A stretch of DNA of 54,843 bases, from the NCBI RefSeq assembly GCF_009733925.1, contig NZ_WOEI01000008.1:1-54843 (forward strand), read 5' to 3'. A program made the position numbers and the translations under genes. Under the pieces are notes generated by a model that saw nothing but the letters and a program-made list of their open reading frames with translations, ran no database searches and had not been told where the DNA came from. The DNA is from Streptobacillus canis. Its GTDB lineage: Bacteria > Fusobacteriota > Fusobacteriia > Fusobacteriales > Leptotrichiaceae. This document shows, in pieces, positions 36,717 through 45,718 of this stretch; positions within the stretch are counted from its first letter, which is position 1, and every line of letters starts with the position of its first letter.

Positions 36717-37564
36717 ATAAGGAATTAAAAAAAGTGATGATAGAAGATGTGGAATATAGTTTTGATCCTGAAAAAGAATATATCAAGGACGGACATGCCT
36801 ACTGTAAAGTGTGCAATGAAAGAAAAGATGGGAAAGCATTAGAGTTTTTCGGAAAGCAGATGATATTTAAGACTGCTTGTAAATGTGATAGAGATAGAGA
36901 AGCACAAGAAAAAGAAAGACAAAAGCAGCTTGAAATCGAGAGATTAAAAAGTATCTGCTTCACATCCATTATTCAGTGGTCATACACATTTGAAAATTAT
37001 CAGGGAGAAGAAAATCAAAGCCTTATCATTGCAAAGAACTTTGTAAAAGACTATGAGGAAATGAAAAAAGAAAATATCGGACTCCTTTTTTATGGCTCAG
37101 TAGGTAGCGGAAAGACCTATCTTGCCTGCTCCATTGCAAATAACCTTATTGAACAGTATCGAATAGGCGTTAAAATAAGAAATTTTTCACAGATTATCAA
37201 TGAACTGCAAAAGGGAGGATTTGATTTTGACAAGAACGCATATATTGAATCCCTTGTAAATACTTCCGTTCTTATCTTGGATGACTTAGGAATAGAAAGA
37301 GATACAAGCTATGCCAAAGAGCAAGTATATAACATTGTTAATAACAGGTACTTAAAACAGAAACCGACTATCTTTACCACTAACCTTTCCTACGACACAA
37401 TCCAAAATTGTAAGGATAGCGTAGAGTATCAAAGAATCTACTCAAGAATCATAGAGATGTGTATTCCTGTTATGGTTGTAGGAGAAGATTTTAGAAAGGT
37501 TATTCAAAAGGACAAACTGAATCGGAATAAGGACAGACTGCTGAATGGAGGTGAGAGAAGTTGA
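36713..37564 (+). CDS. DnaC-like ATP-binding helicase loader
   Basis: A 283-residue AAA+ protein of the DnaC/IstB type. Walker A is GSVGSGKTYLACSI, Walker B is VLILDDLGIERD, and sensor 1 is TIFTTNLSYD. An N-terminal Cys cluster (CKVCNERK, CKCDRD) may bind zinc. With RepA it would load the host replicative helicase onto the element's origin, allowing the excised circle to replicate. It overlaps repA by 4 bases and pcfB by 4 bases. Confidence 0.85.
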   Translation: MNKELKKVMIEDVEYSFDPEKEYIKDGHAYCKVCNERKDGKALEFFGKQMIFKTACKCDRDREAQEKERQKQLEIERLKSICFTSIIQWSYTFENYQGEENQSLIIAKNFVKDYEEMKKENIGLLFYGSVGSGKTYLACSIANNLIEQYRIGVKIRNFSQIINELQKGGFDFDKNAYIESLVNTSVLILDDLGIERDTSYAKEQVYNIVNNRYLKQKPTIFTTNLSYDTIQNCKDSVEYQRIYSRIIEMCIPVMVVGEDFRKVIQKDKLNRNKDRLLNGGERS

Positions 37565-38046
37565 TCAATGAAGAAATAGCAAGAAAAACACTGAATATGG
37601 AAGTTAGAGTTGCTAAAATAACAGGAAAGCTAATTCTGAACTTGTTAAAGAAATTGATGAAAGAAGCAGAAAAACTTGGAGGACTTGAAAAGCTGGTTAA
37701 TACTAACGGAAATGAAGTAAAGCTAAAAGATATGGTTAAAAAGGGGCAGCTTGAAGAAATTCCAGTTGAAGAAGCAGAGCTTAAGGAACTCAAAAAGGAA
37801 CTTAATCGGTATGGGGTAAAGTTTTCAGTCATGAAAGATAAGGAAAGTGGGAAATACTCAGTATTCTTTCAAGCTAAAGATATGAAGGTTATGGACAAAG
37901 CATTTAAGCATGCCCTTTTAGAATCAGAAAAGAAAACGGAAAGGAAGGAGTCCATTCATAAGAATATTGAGAAGTTCAAGGAGATGGCTAAAAACTCTGT
38001 TTCCAAAGATAAAATCAAGAATAAACAAAAGGAGCAGAGCCTATGA
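37561..38046 (+). CDS. PcfB family protein (DUF3801)
   Basis: A 161-residue protein with the pattern ...LKELKKELNRYGVKFSVMKDKESGKYSVFFQAKDMKVMDKAFKHAL, characteristic of PcfB, an accessory protein of the relaxosome in enterococcal-type conjugation. The C-terminal tail is lysine-rich. The TTG start lies in the dnaC stop (TTGA overlap) behind GGAGGTGAG. It overlaps the coupling protein by 4 bases. Confidence 0.8.
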   Translation: MINEEIARKTLNMEVRVAKITGKLILNLLKKLMKEAEKLGGLEKLVNTNGNEVKLKDMVKKGQLEEIPVEEAELKELKKELNRYGVKFSVMKDKESGKYSVFFQAKDMKVMDKAFKHALLESEKKTERKESIHKNIEKFKEMAKNSVSKDKIKNKQKEQSL

Positions 38047-39802
38047 TAGATAAAATGTTAAAGGACATCAAAGGCTTATTTAAGGTGCAAGATAAGGTAA
38101 AGCTTCTAAAGCAGAACATTCCCTATCTTGCATTTTTCTATTTAGGAAACATCTTTGCCCATCATGTGAGAAGCTATACCGGTGGTGATGTCATAGATAA
38201 AGTCTTTCAAGGGATATTGGAGATCAACACGATGAGTTTTCTTCCAAGTATTCATCCGGTGGATATTTTAATGGGCATAGGAGTGGCTGCTTTAATTAAA
38301 TTTATTGTCTATACCAAAGGTAAAAATTTAGACAGGGGAAAGAGTATGGCTCAGCAAGATGGGGAAATAAGAAAGATATTGAGCCATACATGGATGAAAA
38401 GTTTCAAAACAATATCTTGCTTACCCAGACAGAACGCCTAACTATGAATGGTAGACCGGCTAATCCAAAGTATGCTCGTAACAAAAATGTACTTGTAATC
38501 GGTGGATCAGGAAGTGGTAAGACAAGATTTTATGTCAAACCTAACCTTATGCAGATGCACAGTAGCTATTGCGTAACTGATCCAAAAGGAACGATAGTCC
38601 TTGAATGTGGCAAGATGCTTGAAGACAATGGATATGAGATTAAAATCTTAAATACCATTAACTTCAAAAAGAGTATGAAATACAATCCTTTTGCCTATAT
38701 TCGTTCTGAGAAAGATATTCTGAAATTGGTACAGACAATCATTGCAAATACGAAAGGAGAGGGAGAAAAAGTAGGTGAGGATTTTTGGGTGAAAGCCGAA
38801 AAACTCTACTACACAGCCCTTATAGGATACATCTTCTATGAAGCTCCAAGAGAAGAAAAGAACTTTGCAACGCTCCTTGATATGATAGACGCTTCCGAAG
38901 TCAGAGAAGATGACGAAACCTATATGAATCCGATAGATAGGCTCTTTGAAGCACTTGAAAAGAAAGAACCTACACACTTTGCAGTAAAGCAATACAAAAA
39001 ATATAAATTGGCTGCGGGAAAAACGGCAAAATCTATTCTTATCTCTTGTGGTGCAAGGCTTGCTCCATTTGATATTAGGGAACTTAGGGACTTGATGAGT
39101 GAAGATGAACTTGAGCTTGATACACTCGGAGATAGAAAAACGGCACTCTTTGTTATTATCTCTGATACTGATGATACCTTTAACTTTGTAGTATCCATTA
39201 TGTACTCACAACTTTTTAATCTCTTATGTGATAAGGCAGATGATGTATATGGCGGACGATTACCTGTCCATGTGAGATGCTTGCTTGATGAATTTGCAAA
39301 CATCGGCTTAATTCCAAAGTTTGAGAAACTTATAGCAACAATCCGTTCCAGAGAAATATCAGCAAGTATCATACTTCAAGCACAATCTCAGTTAAAGGCA
39401 ATCTATAAGGATAATGCCGATACAATCGTAGGTAACTGTGATAGTACCTTGTTCCTTGGTGGCAAGGAGAAAACTACACTTGAAACACTGGGAAAAGAAA
39501 CGATAGATTTATATAACACATCGGAAACAAGGTCAAATCAAAAGTCTTTCGGACTTAATTATCAAAAGACAGGTAAGGAACTGATGAGCCAAGATGAGAT
39601 TACTGTAATGGACGGTGGTAAATGTATTTTTCAGCTTAGAGGTGTAAGACCTTTTCTTTCAGATAAATTCGACATCACAAAGCATAAGAACTATAAGTTC
39701 TTAGAAGATTATGACAAGAAGAATGTGTTTGATATTGAAGAACATATAAAGAGAAAAGGCAAGGTTAAGCTTAATAGAAATACGGTAATTACAAGATTGT
39801 AA
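38043..39802 (+). pseudogene. VirD4/TcpA-type coupling protein, split by a one-base deletion
   Basis: This gene should link the relaxosome to a type IV secretion channel. The first frame (38043-38441) has two N-terminal membrane helices and ends ...AQQDGEIRK, then shifts. The second frame (visible in 38390-39802) continues DIEPYMDEKFQNNILLTQ and carries Walker A GGSGSGKTRF, CLLDEFANIGLIPKF (Walker B region), and the TraG/VirD4 block SQSQLKAIYKDNADTIVGNCDSTLFLGG. Restoring a single G at about 38372 (AAG ATA to AAG GAT ATT) joins them. It is either a decayed gene or an error in a GG run. Confidence 0.85.
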
Positions 39803-39882
39803 GATTTACTGTTATAACTATATGGTCGAGGGTATATTTGATATAATAGAGCTAGATAAATTTGAATTCATAGGAGGTAACG

Positions 39883-40311
39883 ATGAACAAGATTACTTGT
39901 ATTTGTTTAGGTGTGAAAGATATGGAAAGGTCAATAAAGTTTTATAGAGATGGTTTAGGATATAAGACTGATTGCAGAGAAAATAATCCGTCAGTATGCT
40001 TTTTTGATACTCCGGGAACAAAGTTTGAACTATTTCCTTTGGAACAATTAGCAAAAGATATTGATGAAAATAATCCACCAAAAGGGAATGGATTTTTAGG
40101 AATTACATTAGCCTACAATGTTGAACATAAAGAAGATGTACAGACTGTAATTGCATTAGTAAGAAAAACAGGTGGAAAAATTGTAAAAGAGCCACAGGAA
40201 GTTTTTTGGGGTGGATATCACGCATATTTTTCGGATTTAGATGGATACTATTGGGAAGTTTCAAGGGGACCGAATTTTCAATTTGATGAAAATGGATTGC
40301 TGAAATTTTGA
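39883..40311 (+). CDS. VOC-family (glyoxalase/bleomycin resistance) protein
   Basis: A 142-residue protein with two beta-alpha-beta-beta-beta units. Visible blocks are CICLGVKDMERSIKFYRDGLGYKT, VCFFDTPGTKFELFP (Glu metal ligand candidate) and GGYHAYFSDLDGYYWEVSRGP (His and Glu candidates). The family includes glyoxalase I and fosfomycin/bleomycin-type resistance proteins; the substrate is unknown. TAGGAGGTAAC is a strong ribosome binding site. It is cargo of the element. Confidence 0.8.
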   Translation: MNKITCICLGVKDMERSIKFYRDGLGYKTDCRENNPSVCFFDTPGTKFELFPLEQLAKDIDENNPPKGNGFLGITLAYNVEHKEDVQTVIALVRKTGGKIVKEPQEVFWGGYHAYFSDLDGYYWEVSRGPNFQFDENGLLKF

Positions 40312-40372
40312 GGATAAATAGGGAAAGAGTATGCCATAAAGTAAGGAATATTTGATTTGGAAGGAGGTAATC

Positions 40373-40690
40373 ATGGTGAATGAATTTAATAAATTTGTTC
40401 GTGAGATTTTTTCCGCAGCAGGTGATATTGTCATAAAATCCATGATGGGCGGATACCTTATATATTTTAACGGTAAGCTGATAGGTGACATTTGCGATAA
40501 TGAACTATTTTTAAAGAGAACGCCGACATCGGACAAACTTCTTGTAGACTCAGAATTGCGTTATCCGTATAAGGGTTCAAAGACATTGATGTATGCATTC
40601 GACAGATTTGAGGATATGGATTTGATTACTGAACTACTGAAAGGTATGTATGCGGAACTGCCAGAAAAGAAACCCAAGAAAGCTAAATGA
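40373..40690 (+). CDS. TfoX/Sxy N-terminal domain protein
   Basis: A 105-residue protein with the TfoX_N pattern SAAGDIVIKSMMGGYLIYFNGKLIGDICDNELFLKRT (the 'RxMFGGxG-Y-xG' motif). It ends in a lysine-rich LPEKKPKKAK tail. The ATG at 40373 is preferred to an upstream TTG because GGAAGGAGGTAATC precedes it. In proteobacteria TfoX regulates competence, but small stand-alone domains like this have no assigned role. It is downstream of the VOC gene and probably on the same transcript. Confidence 0.72.
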   Translation: MVNEFNKFVREIFSAAGDIVIKSMMGGYLIYFNGKLIGDICDNELFLKRTPTSDKLLVDSELRYPYKGSKTLMYAFDRFEDMDLITELLKGMYAELPEKKPKKAK

Positions 40691-40740
40691 CACAAACAAG
40701 CTTCAGTTTGTTGAACTGAAAAATTGAATACTAAATGCGT

Positions 40741-40776
40741 AAGACGATAGAAAAGAAAAAATCTATCGTCTTTTTT
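40741..40776 (+). terminator. intrinsic terminator after the VOC/TfoX pair
   Basis: AAGACGATAGA (40741-40751) and TCTATCGTCTT (40762-40772) form an 11-bp stem followed by TTTT. The stretch from here to 41038 has no gene I trust; it holds a 30-codon frame at 40922-41014 behind AAAGGAG that runs through the next hairpin. Confidence 0.85.
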
Positions 40777-40973
40777 CATGCCTATTTTCAATTTATATTG
40801 CGATCAATAAATAGGGGAAACTCGCTAATTAGTGAACTAGTATTTCAAGTAGCTTTCACTAATATATACACGACAAAATGCTAATTCCCTTAAATATGTT
40901 AAAGACAATAAAGGAGATAAGATGATAAGGATCAGAAGTCCAACTAAGAAAAAACTAAATAGTAAGAGTATCA

Positions 40974-41011
40974 GCGATTGGAAAAGTAATACTTCTGGTC
41001 GCTTTTTTTAT
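40974..41011 (+). terminator. hairpin with T-run upstream of ssb
   Basis: AGCGA...TCGCT closes a stem with inner AAGT/ACTT pairing, followed by seven T residues. It may terminate transcription entering from upstream or attenuate the ssb gene, whose ribosome binding site (AAAAGGAG) comes about 20 bases later. Confidence 0.55.
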
Positions 41012-41038
41012 TGAAATGAAAAGGAGAAATTTAAAAAG

Positions 41039-41455
41039 ATGAAACAAGAAATGATTAACATCAACGCCAACTTATTGGCGGAACCAACTTTCTCAAGCTT
41101 TGAAAAAGACGGAGAAACGGTAGAAGTTGCAAATTTTACGCTTGTAAAAAAGTACGGTAAGGGTAAGGAGTATATCAACTGTGCAGCTTATGGAGAAAAG
41201 AGTGATATTCCAAAAGACTTTAAGCAGGGAGATTTTGTAAAGCTCTTTGGACAAATCAGAACTTCCATTGATGATAATGGTAAGGAACATACTAACATCA
41301 GGATACTTTCTTCAAAACTGTTAAAGGCAAAGGAACAAATGAAAGGACAAGAAGAAAAGAAAGAATCTGTTCTTGGAGCTATCAAAAAGTATCAGGCTGA
41401 AGATAAGGAAAAGCCTAAAGAAAAGAAAGAAGCAAGCAAAGAAGCTGAGAGATAA
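41039..41455 (+). CDS. single-stranded DNA-binding protein of the element
   Basis: A 138-residue OB-fold protein (residues 1-105: VANFTLVKKYGKGKEYINCAAYGEKS..., FVKLFGQIRTSIDDNGKEHTNIRIL). A highly charged Lys/Glu tail follows, and there is no typical acidic DDDIPF C-terminus. It resembles the SSB-like proteins found in conjugative elements next to T4SS genes. It would protect transferred single strands. Normally T4SS genes follow; here the Gabija-like pair follows instead. Confidence 0.75.
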   Translation: MKQEMININANLLAEPTFSSFEKDGETVEVANFTLVKKYGKGKEYINCAAYGEKSDIPKDFKQGDFVKLFGQIRTSIDDNGKEHTNIRILSSKLLKAKEQMKGQEEKKESVLGAIKKYQAEDKEKPKEKKEASKEAER

Positions 41456-41462
41456 GCTTATG

Positions 41463-41498
41463 GTCGGTGTGGTCTTAGGACTGCACCGACTCTTTTTT
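41463..41498 (+). terminator. terminator after ssb
   Basis: GTCGGTG (41463-41469) and CACCGAC (41484-41490), with an inner GTC/GAC pairing, followed by TCTTTTTT. Confidence 0.85.
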
Positions 41499-41571
41499 AT
41501 TTGCAAGAGTTCGAATAAAGAGAATATATTTATGAAAAAAATACATTTTATGGTATAATACAATAAATGAA

Positions 41572-41712
41572 TTGATAGAAAAGGCAAAAGTTAGTAAAAG
41601 CACATTCTATAAAATGAAAAATGAACAGAATGTAACTACGGATGTTTTGCTTAGAATTTGCAATGCTTTAGATTGTGATATTGACGAAATAATTGAGTGT
41701 ATAAAGCAATAA
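41572..41712 (+). pseudogene. remnant of a Cro/CI-type HTH regulator
   Basis: In the frame ending TAA at 41710-41712 the residues LIEKAKVSKSTFYKMKNEQNVTTDVLLRICNALDCDIDEIIE are readable. This is the HTH_26-type Cro/CI domain from its second helix on. No ATG precedes it; only a TTG (41572) is available, and the first helix is missing. A TATAAT (41554-41559) sits where the N-terminus would be. Either a truncated regulator or a gene whose start has been lost. It lies 20 bases before the nuclease gene, so it may once have controlled it. Confidence 0.6.
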
Positions 41713-41731
41713 TAAAAAAGGAGAATGGAGA

Positions 41732-43798
41732 ATGATTTTAAAAAAGATGAAAGTTAAAAATTTTAGGTTATTAAAAAATTTTGAATTGGATTTTAAAGAT
41801 GAATTGTCGTTAGTTATAGGTAAAAATAATTGTGGAAAAACATCAGCTCTTATTATTTTGGATAAGATGTTAAATTCATCTAAAGTGATGTGGGAAGATA
41901 TAAATTTGGAATGTCAGAAAGAATTTTATGAAAAAATAATTTATTTTGATATATCTGAGCAAGAGAAAGTTACATCATTAGAAACTGTTAATCTGCAATT
42001 ATTTATTGAGTTTGATGATAATGATTCATATGCAAATATTCAAAAATTCATGATGGATTTAAATCCGGAAAATAACATTATAGTGTTAGAATTTATTTCG
42101 TTAATATCTTTAAAAAAAATTATCGAATTAAAAAACATTATTAGTGAAAAAAATATTGAAGATTTTAAATCATTTTCCAAATTTATGAGTAAGAATTTTG
42201 CAAACTTCGTTGAAACGAAAAGATATTCAAGAGGGTTTGATATTGAATCAAACCAAATAACGCAAGATAGATCAGAAGAAATTGATAATAAGGATATTCA
42301 AAAAGTCATTAAAGTGGCAGGAATAAGAGCTGATCGAGCGGTTTCTAATGATGATCGTAATCATGTTTTATCAGGTTTAACTGGTAAATATTTCAGTTCT
42401 TATAAAGCTGCAAAAGATGAAAGTGTGTTGGTATTTACAAAACTTGAAGAAAAATTGGAGCAAGCCGATAAAGAATTATATAAGATTTACAATGGAGAAA
42501 AAAGTGAAAGTGGAGAAGATATTGATGGAATTTTTAGTGATGTTATAGATGTTATAAAAACTTATGGTGGTGTAGAAAACGGAATTGATATAGCAATAGA
42601 GTCATCTATTTCAGAGAAAAATTTATTGTCAGATAATACAAAATTAAGTTATAGACAAGGGGGAGATTGTTCACTTCCAGAAACATATAATGGGTTGGGA
42701 TATTTGAATTTAATTGGTATTTTATTTGAGATTGAAACCAAGATACAGGAATTATTTGAACAACCAGCAGATATAAATCTCTTATATATTGAAGAGCCTG
42801 AAGCACATACACACCCTCAGTTACAGTATATATTTATAAGGAATATTAAATCTCATATCAAAGCACATAGAAAAAAGTTGTTGGAAGACAAGAATAAACA
42901 GTTGCAGATTTTAATCACTTCGCATTCATCACATATAGTTTCTGAATGTAACTTTGATGACATTATATATTTAAAGAAAAACGGGAATACAGTTATAGCT
43001 AAGAGTTTTAATTCTTTAAAAAAAGAGTATGGTGGAGATGAACAGAAAGGATTTAAGTTTGTAAAACAATATCTGACAATAAATAGAAGTGAACTTTTTT
43101 TTGCTGACAAAGCTATTTGTATAGAAGGAGATACCGAACGAATCTTAATGCCAATGATGATGCATAAGATTGATAATAAAGAAAATCCAGAAGGAGATAT
43201 TATCCCACTATTATCACAAAATATTTCTGTAATAGAAGTTGGGGCACATTCACATATCTTTATTCCACTATTTGAGTTTTTAGGTATTAAGGCTTTAATA
43301 TTAACAGATATAGATGCCGCTAATAAAAATGACAATGGGAGATATGTAAAATCACACCCTAAGGAAGCAAAGTATACAAGCAACGCTTCCATAAAAGATT
43401 TTTTCAAAGATACTGGTCTTGATGAATTAAATGATCAATTTGGAGAACTTGTAGAAAAAAGATACGAGGATAAAATTAAAAATAATATTCGAATAGCATA
43501 TCAAATACCGGAAACTGATGGTGAGTATCAAGCAAGTAGTTTTGAAGATGCATTTATAGCATTAAATAAAGACTTTATTATAAAGAATAAAGAAGGGCTT
43601 TGTGAATATGGAGCTTTAAAAGATTTTTCGAATGATGAAATAGAAAATGGTGATTATTATAATTTTGCTTTGAATAATGTGAAAAAGAAATCTTCATTTG
43701 CATCAAGTTTATTGTATTTTGATGATGAGAATGGCGAAGAAGATGAAAAATGGGCAGTTCCACATTATATTGAGGAGGGCTTATTATGGATACGCTAA
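41732..43798 (+). CDS. OLD-family ATP-dependent endonuclease (GajA-like, Gabija defence)
   Basis: A 688-residue protein with an N-terminal SMC/OLD-type ATPase (Walker A GKNNCGKTS at 30-38, signature/Walker B region LLYIEEPEAHTHPQLQ, ITSHSSHI switch His). A TOPRIM nuclease domain follows (CIEGDTERILMPMM with the Glu, LILTDIDAANKND with the Asp pair). Class 2 OLD proteins like this pair with a UvrD-like helicase; that pair is the Gabija anti-phage system. It is longer than the well-known Bacillus GajA (about 580). AAAAGGAG precedes the ATG. It overlaps the helicase gene by 13 bases. Confidence 0.8.
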   Translation: MILKKMKVKNFRLLKNFELDFKDELSLVIGKNNCGKTSALIILDKMLNSSKVMWEDINLECQKEFYEKIIYFDISEQEKVTSLETVNLQLFIEFDDNDSYANIQKFMMDLNPENNIIVLEFISLISLKKIIELKNIISEKNIEDFKSFSKFMSKNFANFVETKRYSRGFDIESNQITQDRSEEIDNKDIQKVIKVAGIRADRAVSNDDRNHVLSGLTGKYFSSYKAAKDESVLVFTKLEEKLEQADKELYKIYNGEKSESGEDIDGIFSDVIDVIKTYGGVENGIDIAIESSISEKNLLSDNTKLSYRQGGDCSLPETYNGLGYLNLIGILFEIETKIQELFEQPADINLLYIEEPEAHTHPQLQYIFIRNIKSHIKAHRKKLLEDKNKQLQILITSHSSHIVSECNFDDIIYLKKNGNTVIAKSFNSLKKEYGGDEQKGFKFVKQYLTINRSELFFADKAICIEGDTERILMPMMMHKIDNKENPEGDIIPLLSQNISVIEVGAHSHIFIPLFEFLGIKALILTDIDAANKNDNGRYVKSHPKEAKYTSNASIKDFFKDTGLDELNDQFGELVEKRYEDKIKNNIRIAYQIPETDGEYQASSFEDAFIALNKDFIIKNKEGLCEYGALKDFSNDEIENGDYYNFALNNVKKKSSFASSLLYFDDENGEEDEKWAVPHYIEEGLLWIR

Positions 43799-45693
43799 CA
43801 TTGGAAAAAGAAGTATTAGAAGCTCTTCAATGTATAAAAAATGGTGAAAATTTTATTTTAGAAGGTGGAGCAGGAAGTGGAAAAACATACTCCTTAATTT
43901 CCTTAATAAATGCACTTACAGAGGAATTACCAGATATTAAGATAGTATGTATTACATATACAAATAACGCAGTTGCAGAAATTTTATCAAGAATAGAAAA
44001 TGAGAACCTTTGTGTTTCAACAATACATGAGTTTATATGGGCTCTTATCAGAAAATATCAGAATGAAATAAAAGATATTTTAGTTGGGCTTATTAATGAT
44101 GATAATGAAAAGAACTTTAAAAAGCCAAAAAATTTTTCTGAGGATTTAATTTCTAAAGAATATTTCGAAAATCTTTATGTGGATTATGACGAGTATTATT
44201 CTATAACGTCAAATGATGAAAATAGAGTGAAAATCAGCCATGATCACATTTTGATTGTTGCAGAGAAAATGTTTGAGAAATATAAAAAAATAGCAGACAT
44301 TTTAAAGGATATTGCAGATTGTATTTTTGTTGATGAATATCAGGATACAAGTCCTTTAGTTACGGATATTTTACTAAAGCATCTTGAACAAAGCAATAAG
44401 AAAAATGTAATTGGTTTTTTTGGAGATTCAATGCAGTCTATATATGACGACGGAGTTGGTAATTTAAATCAATATAATTTAACTAAAATAGTAAAGATGC
44501 AAAACCGAAGAAATCCAAGAGTTGTAATCGAAGTAGCCAATAAGTTTAGAGATGATGATATTGAGCAAAGACCTTCAGAAGATACAAATGCACCTAATAT
44601 GGAGAATGGTACTATTAGAGAAGGTAGTATTAAATTTTTATATGGAAATGAAGCAGATGATTTTATAAGCATAAAGGAAAAGAGTATTTTTGAATCTTGG
44701 AATTTCTCGGATGGAAAACAAACAAAAGAGTTAAGGTTAACACATAAATATAATGCTGAAATGGCTGGATTTAAAGGCTTATATGATCTATATAATGCTG
44801 ATTTGATAATTACGCTTATAAGCAAGATAAAGGAAAAAATTGATAAGGAAAATTTAGACAGTGATAAGACTTTGGGAGAATTGGCGTTAGAGATAAAACC
44901 GATATATAAGAAAGTAGAGTTGCTGGATCAAATTAACGGAAACGAAATTTATCAGTCAGTATACAGTGTTTTAGAAGGTATGTCATGGGAAGAAGCTTGC
45001 GAAAAATGTAAAGTTACTAAGGAATCACTTATGTCATATAAATTAAATGGGATGAGTGGTAGATATGAAGCTAATTCTTATAGAGATAGGATTTTACGCA
45101 GATTAGATATATTAGAGGAAATTATTGAATTATATGAGGCTAATAAATTTAATGATTTTCTACGAATAACAAAATTTTCTATTCATGATAGGAATGATAA
45201 GATTTGCCTTAAGCAAGCAATTGATTATCTTGTAAGTGAAGATAATCAAACGATAGAAGATGTTTTAAAATTTGCAGAAGTAAAAGGGTTACTCAAAGAA
45301 GATGAATTATTCAATGATTATATTTTAAATAAAGGGTTTTATTTATGGGAGAGAATAAAAAAGATAACATTTAATCAATACAGAAAAAGTGTCTTATATT
45401 TAAAAGAATTTTCGCCAATTTGCACTCAACATAGTGTTAAGGGTAGTGAATATGATAATGTACTTCTTGTATTAGAGTCTGATTGGAATAAATACGATTT
45501 TAATACATTATTTGGAAAGGGGTCTTCAAATTCTAATGTTCAACTAAGAACGAAAAAATTATTTTATGTATGTATGACGAGAGCAAAAAAGAATTTAATA
45601 ATATATATGCCTACTAATGATTCTGACATATTGGGGAAAGCAAAAGATTTTTTTGGAGAAGAAAATGTTATAGATATTTCTTCGATTGAATAG
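43786..45693 (+). CDS. UvrD/Rep-like superfamily 1 helicase (GajB-like, Gabija defence)
   Basis: A 635-residue SF1 helicase. Motif I is GGAGSGKTYS, Ia CITYTNNAVAE, II VDEYQDTSP, III GDSMQSIY, V CTQHSVKGSEYDNV, and VI YVCMTRAKKNLIIY. The order is complete, so it should be active. In Gabija, GajB is activated by DNA ends or nucleotide depletion and works with GajA to degrade or starve phage DNA. The 13-base overlap with the nuclease gene shows joint expression. Longer than the best-known GajB; a C-terminal insertion lies between motifs IV and V. Confidence 0.8.
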   Translation: MDTLTLEKEVLEALQCIKNGENFILEGGAGSGKTYSLISLINALTEELPDIKIVCITYTNNAVAEILSRIENENLCVSTIHEFIWALIRKYQNEIKDILVGLINDDNEKNFKKPKNFSEDLISKEYFENLYVDYDEYYSITSNDENRVKISHDHILIVAEKMFEKYKKIADILKDIADCIFVDEYQDTSPLVTDILLKHLEQSNKKNVIGFFGDSMQSIYDDGVGNLNQYNLTKIVKMQNRRNPRVVIEVANKFRDDDIEQRPSEDTNAPNMENGTIREGSIKFLYGNEADDFISIKEKSIFESWNFSDGKQTKELRLTHKYNAEMAGFKGLYDLYNADLIITLISKIKEKIDKENLDSDKTLGELALEIKPIYKKVELLDQINGNEIYQSVYSVLEGMSWEEACEKCKVTKESLMSYKLNGMSGRYEANSYRDRILRRLDILEEIIELYEANKFNDFLRITKFSIHDRNDKICLKQAIDYLVSEDNQTIEDVLKFAEVKGLLKEDELFNDYILNKGFYLWERIKKITFNQYRKSVLYLKEFSPICTQHSVKGSEYDNVLLVLESDWNKYDFNTLFGKGSSNSNVQLRTKKLFYVCMTRAKKNLIIYMPTNDSDILGKAKDFFGEENVIDISSIE

Positions 45694-45694
45694 A

Positions 45695-45718
45695 GGAGAT
45701 GGTTATCTTTCCATCTCC
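45695..45718. terminator. short hairpin between the convergent helicase and relaxase genes
   Basis: GGAGATGG and CCATCTCC form an 8-bp stem with a TTATCTTT loop. It lies 2 bases after the helicase stop and overlaps the relaxase stop. It has no clear T-run on either strand, so termination in both directions is only a guess. Confidence 0.4.
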
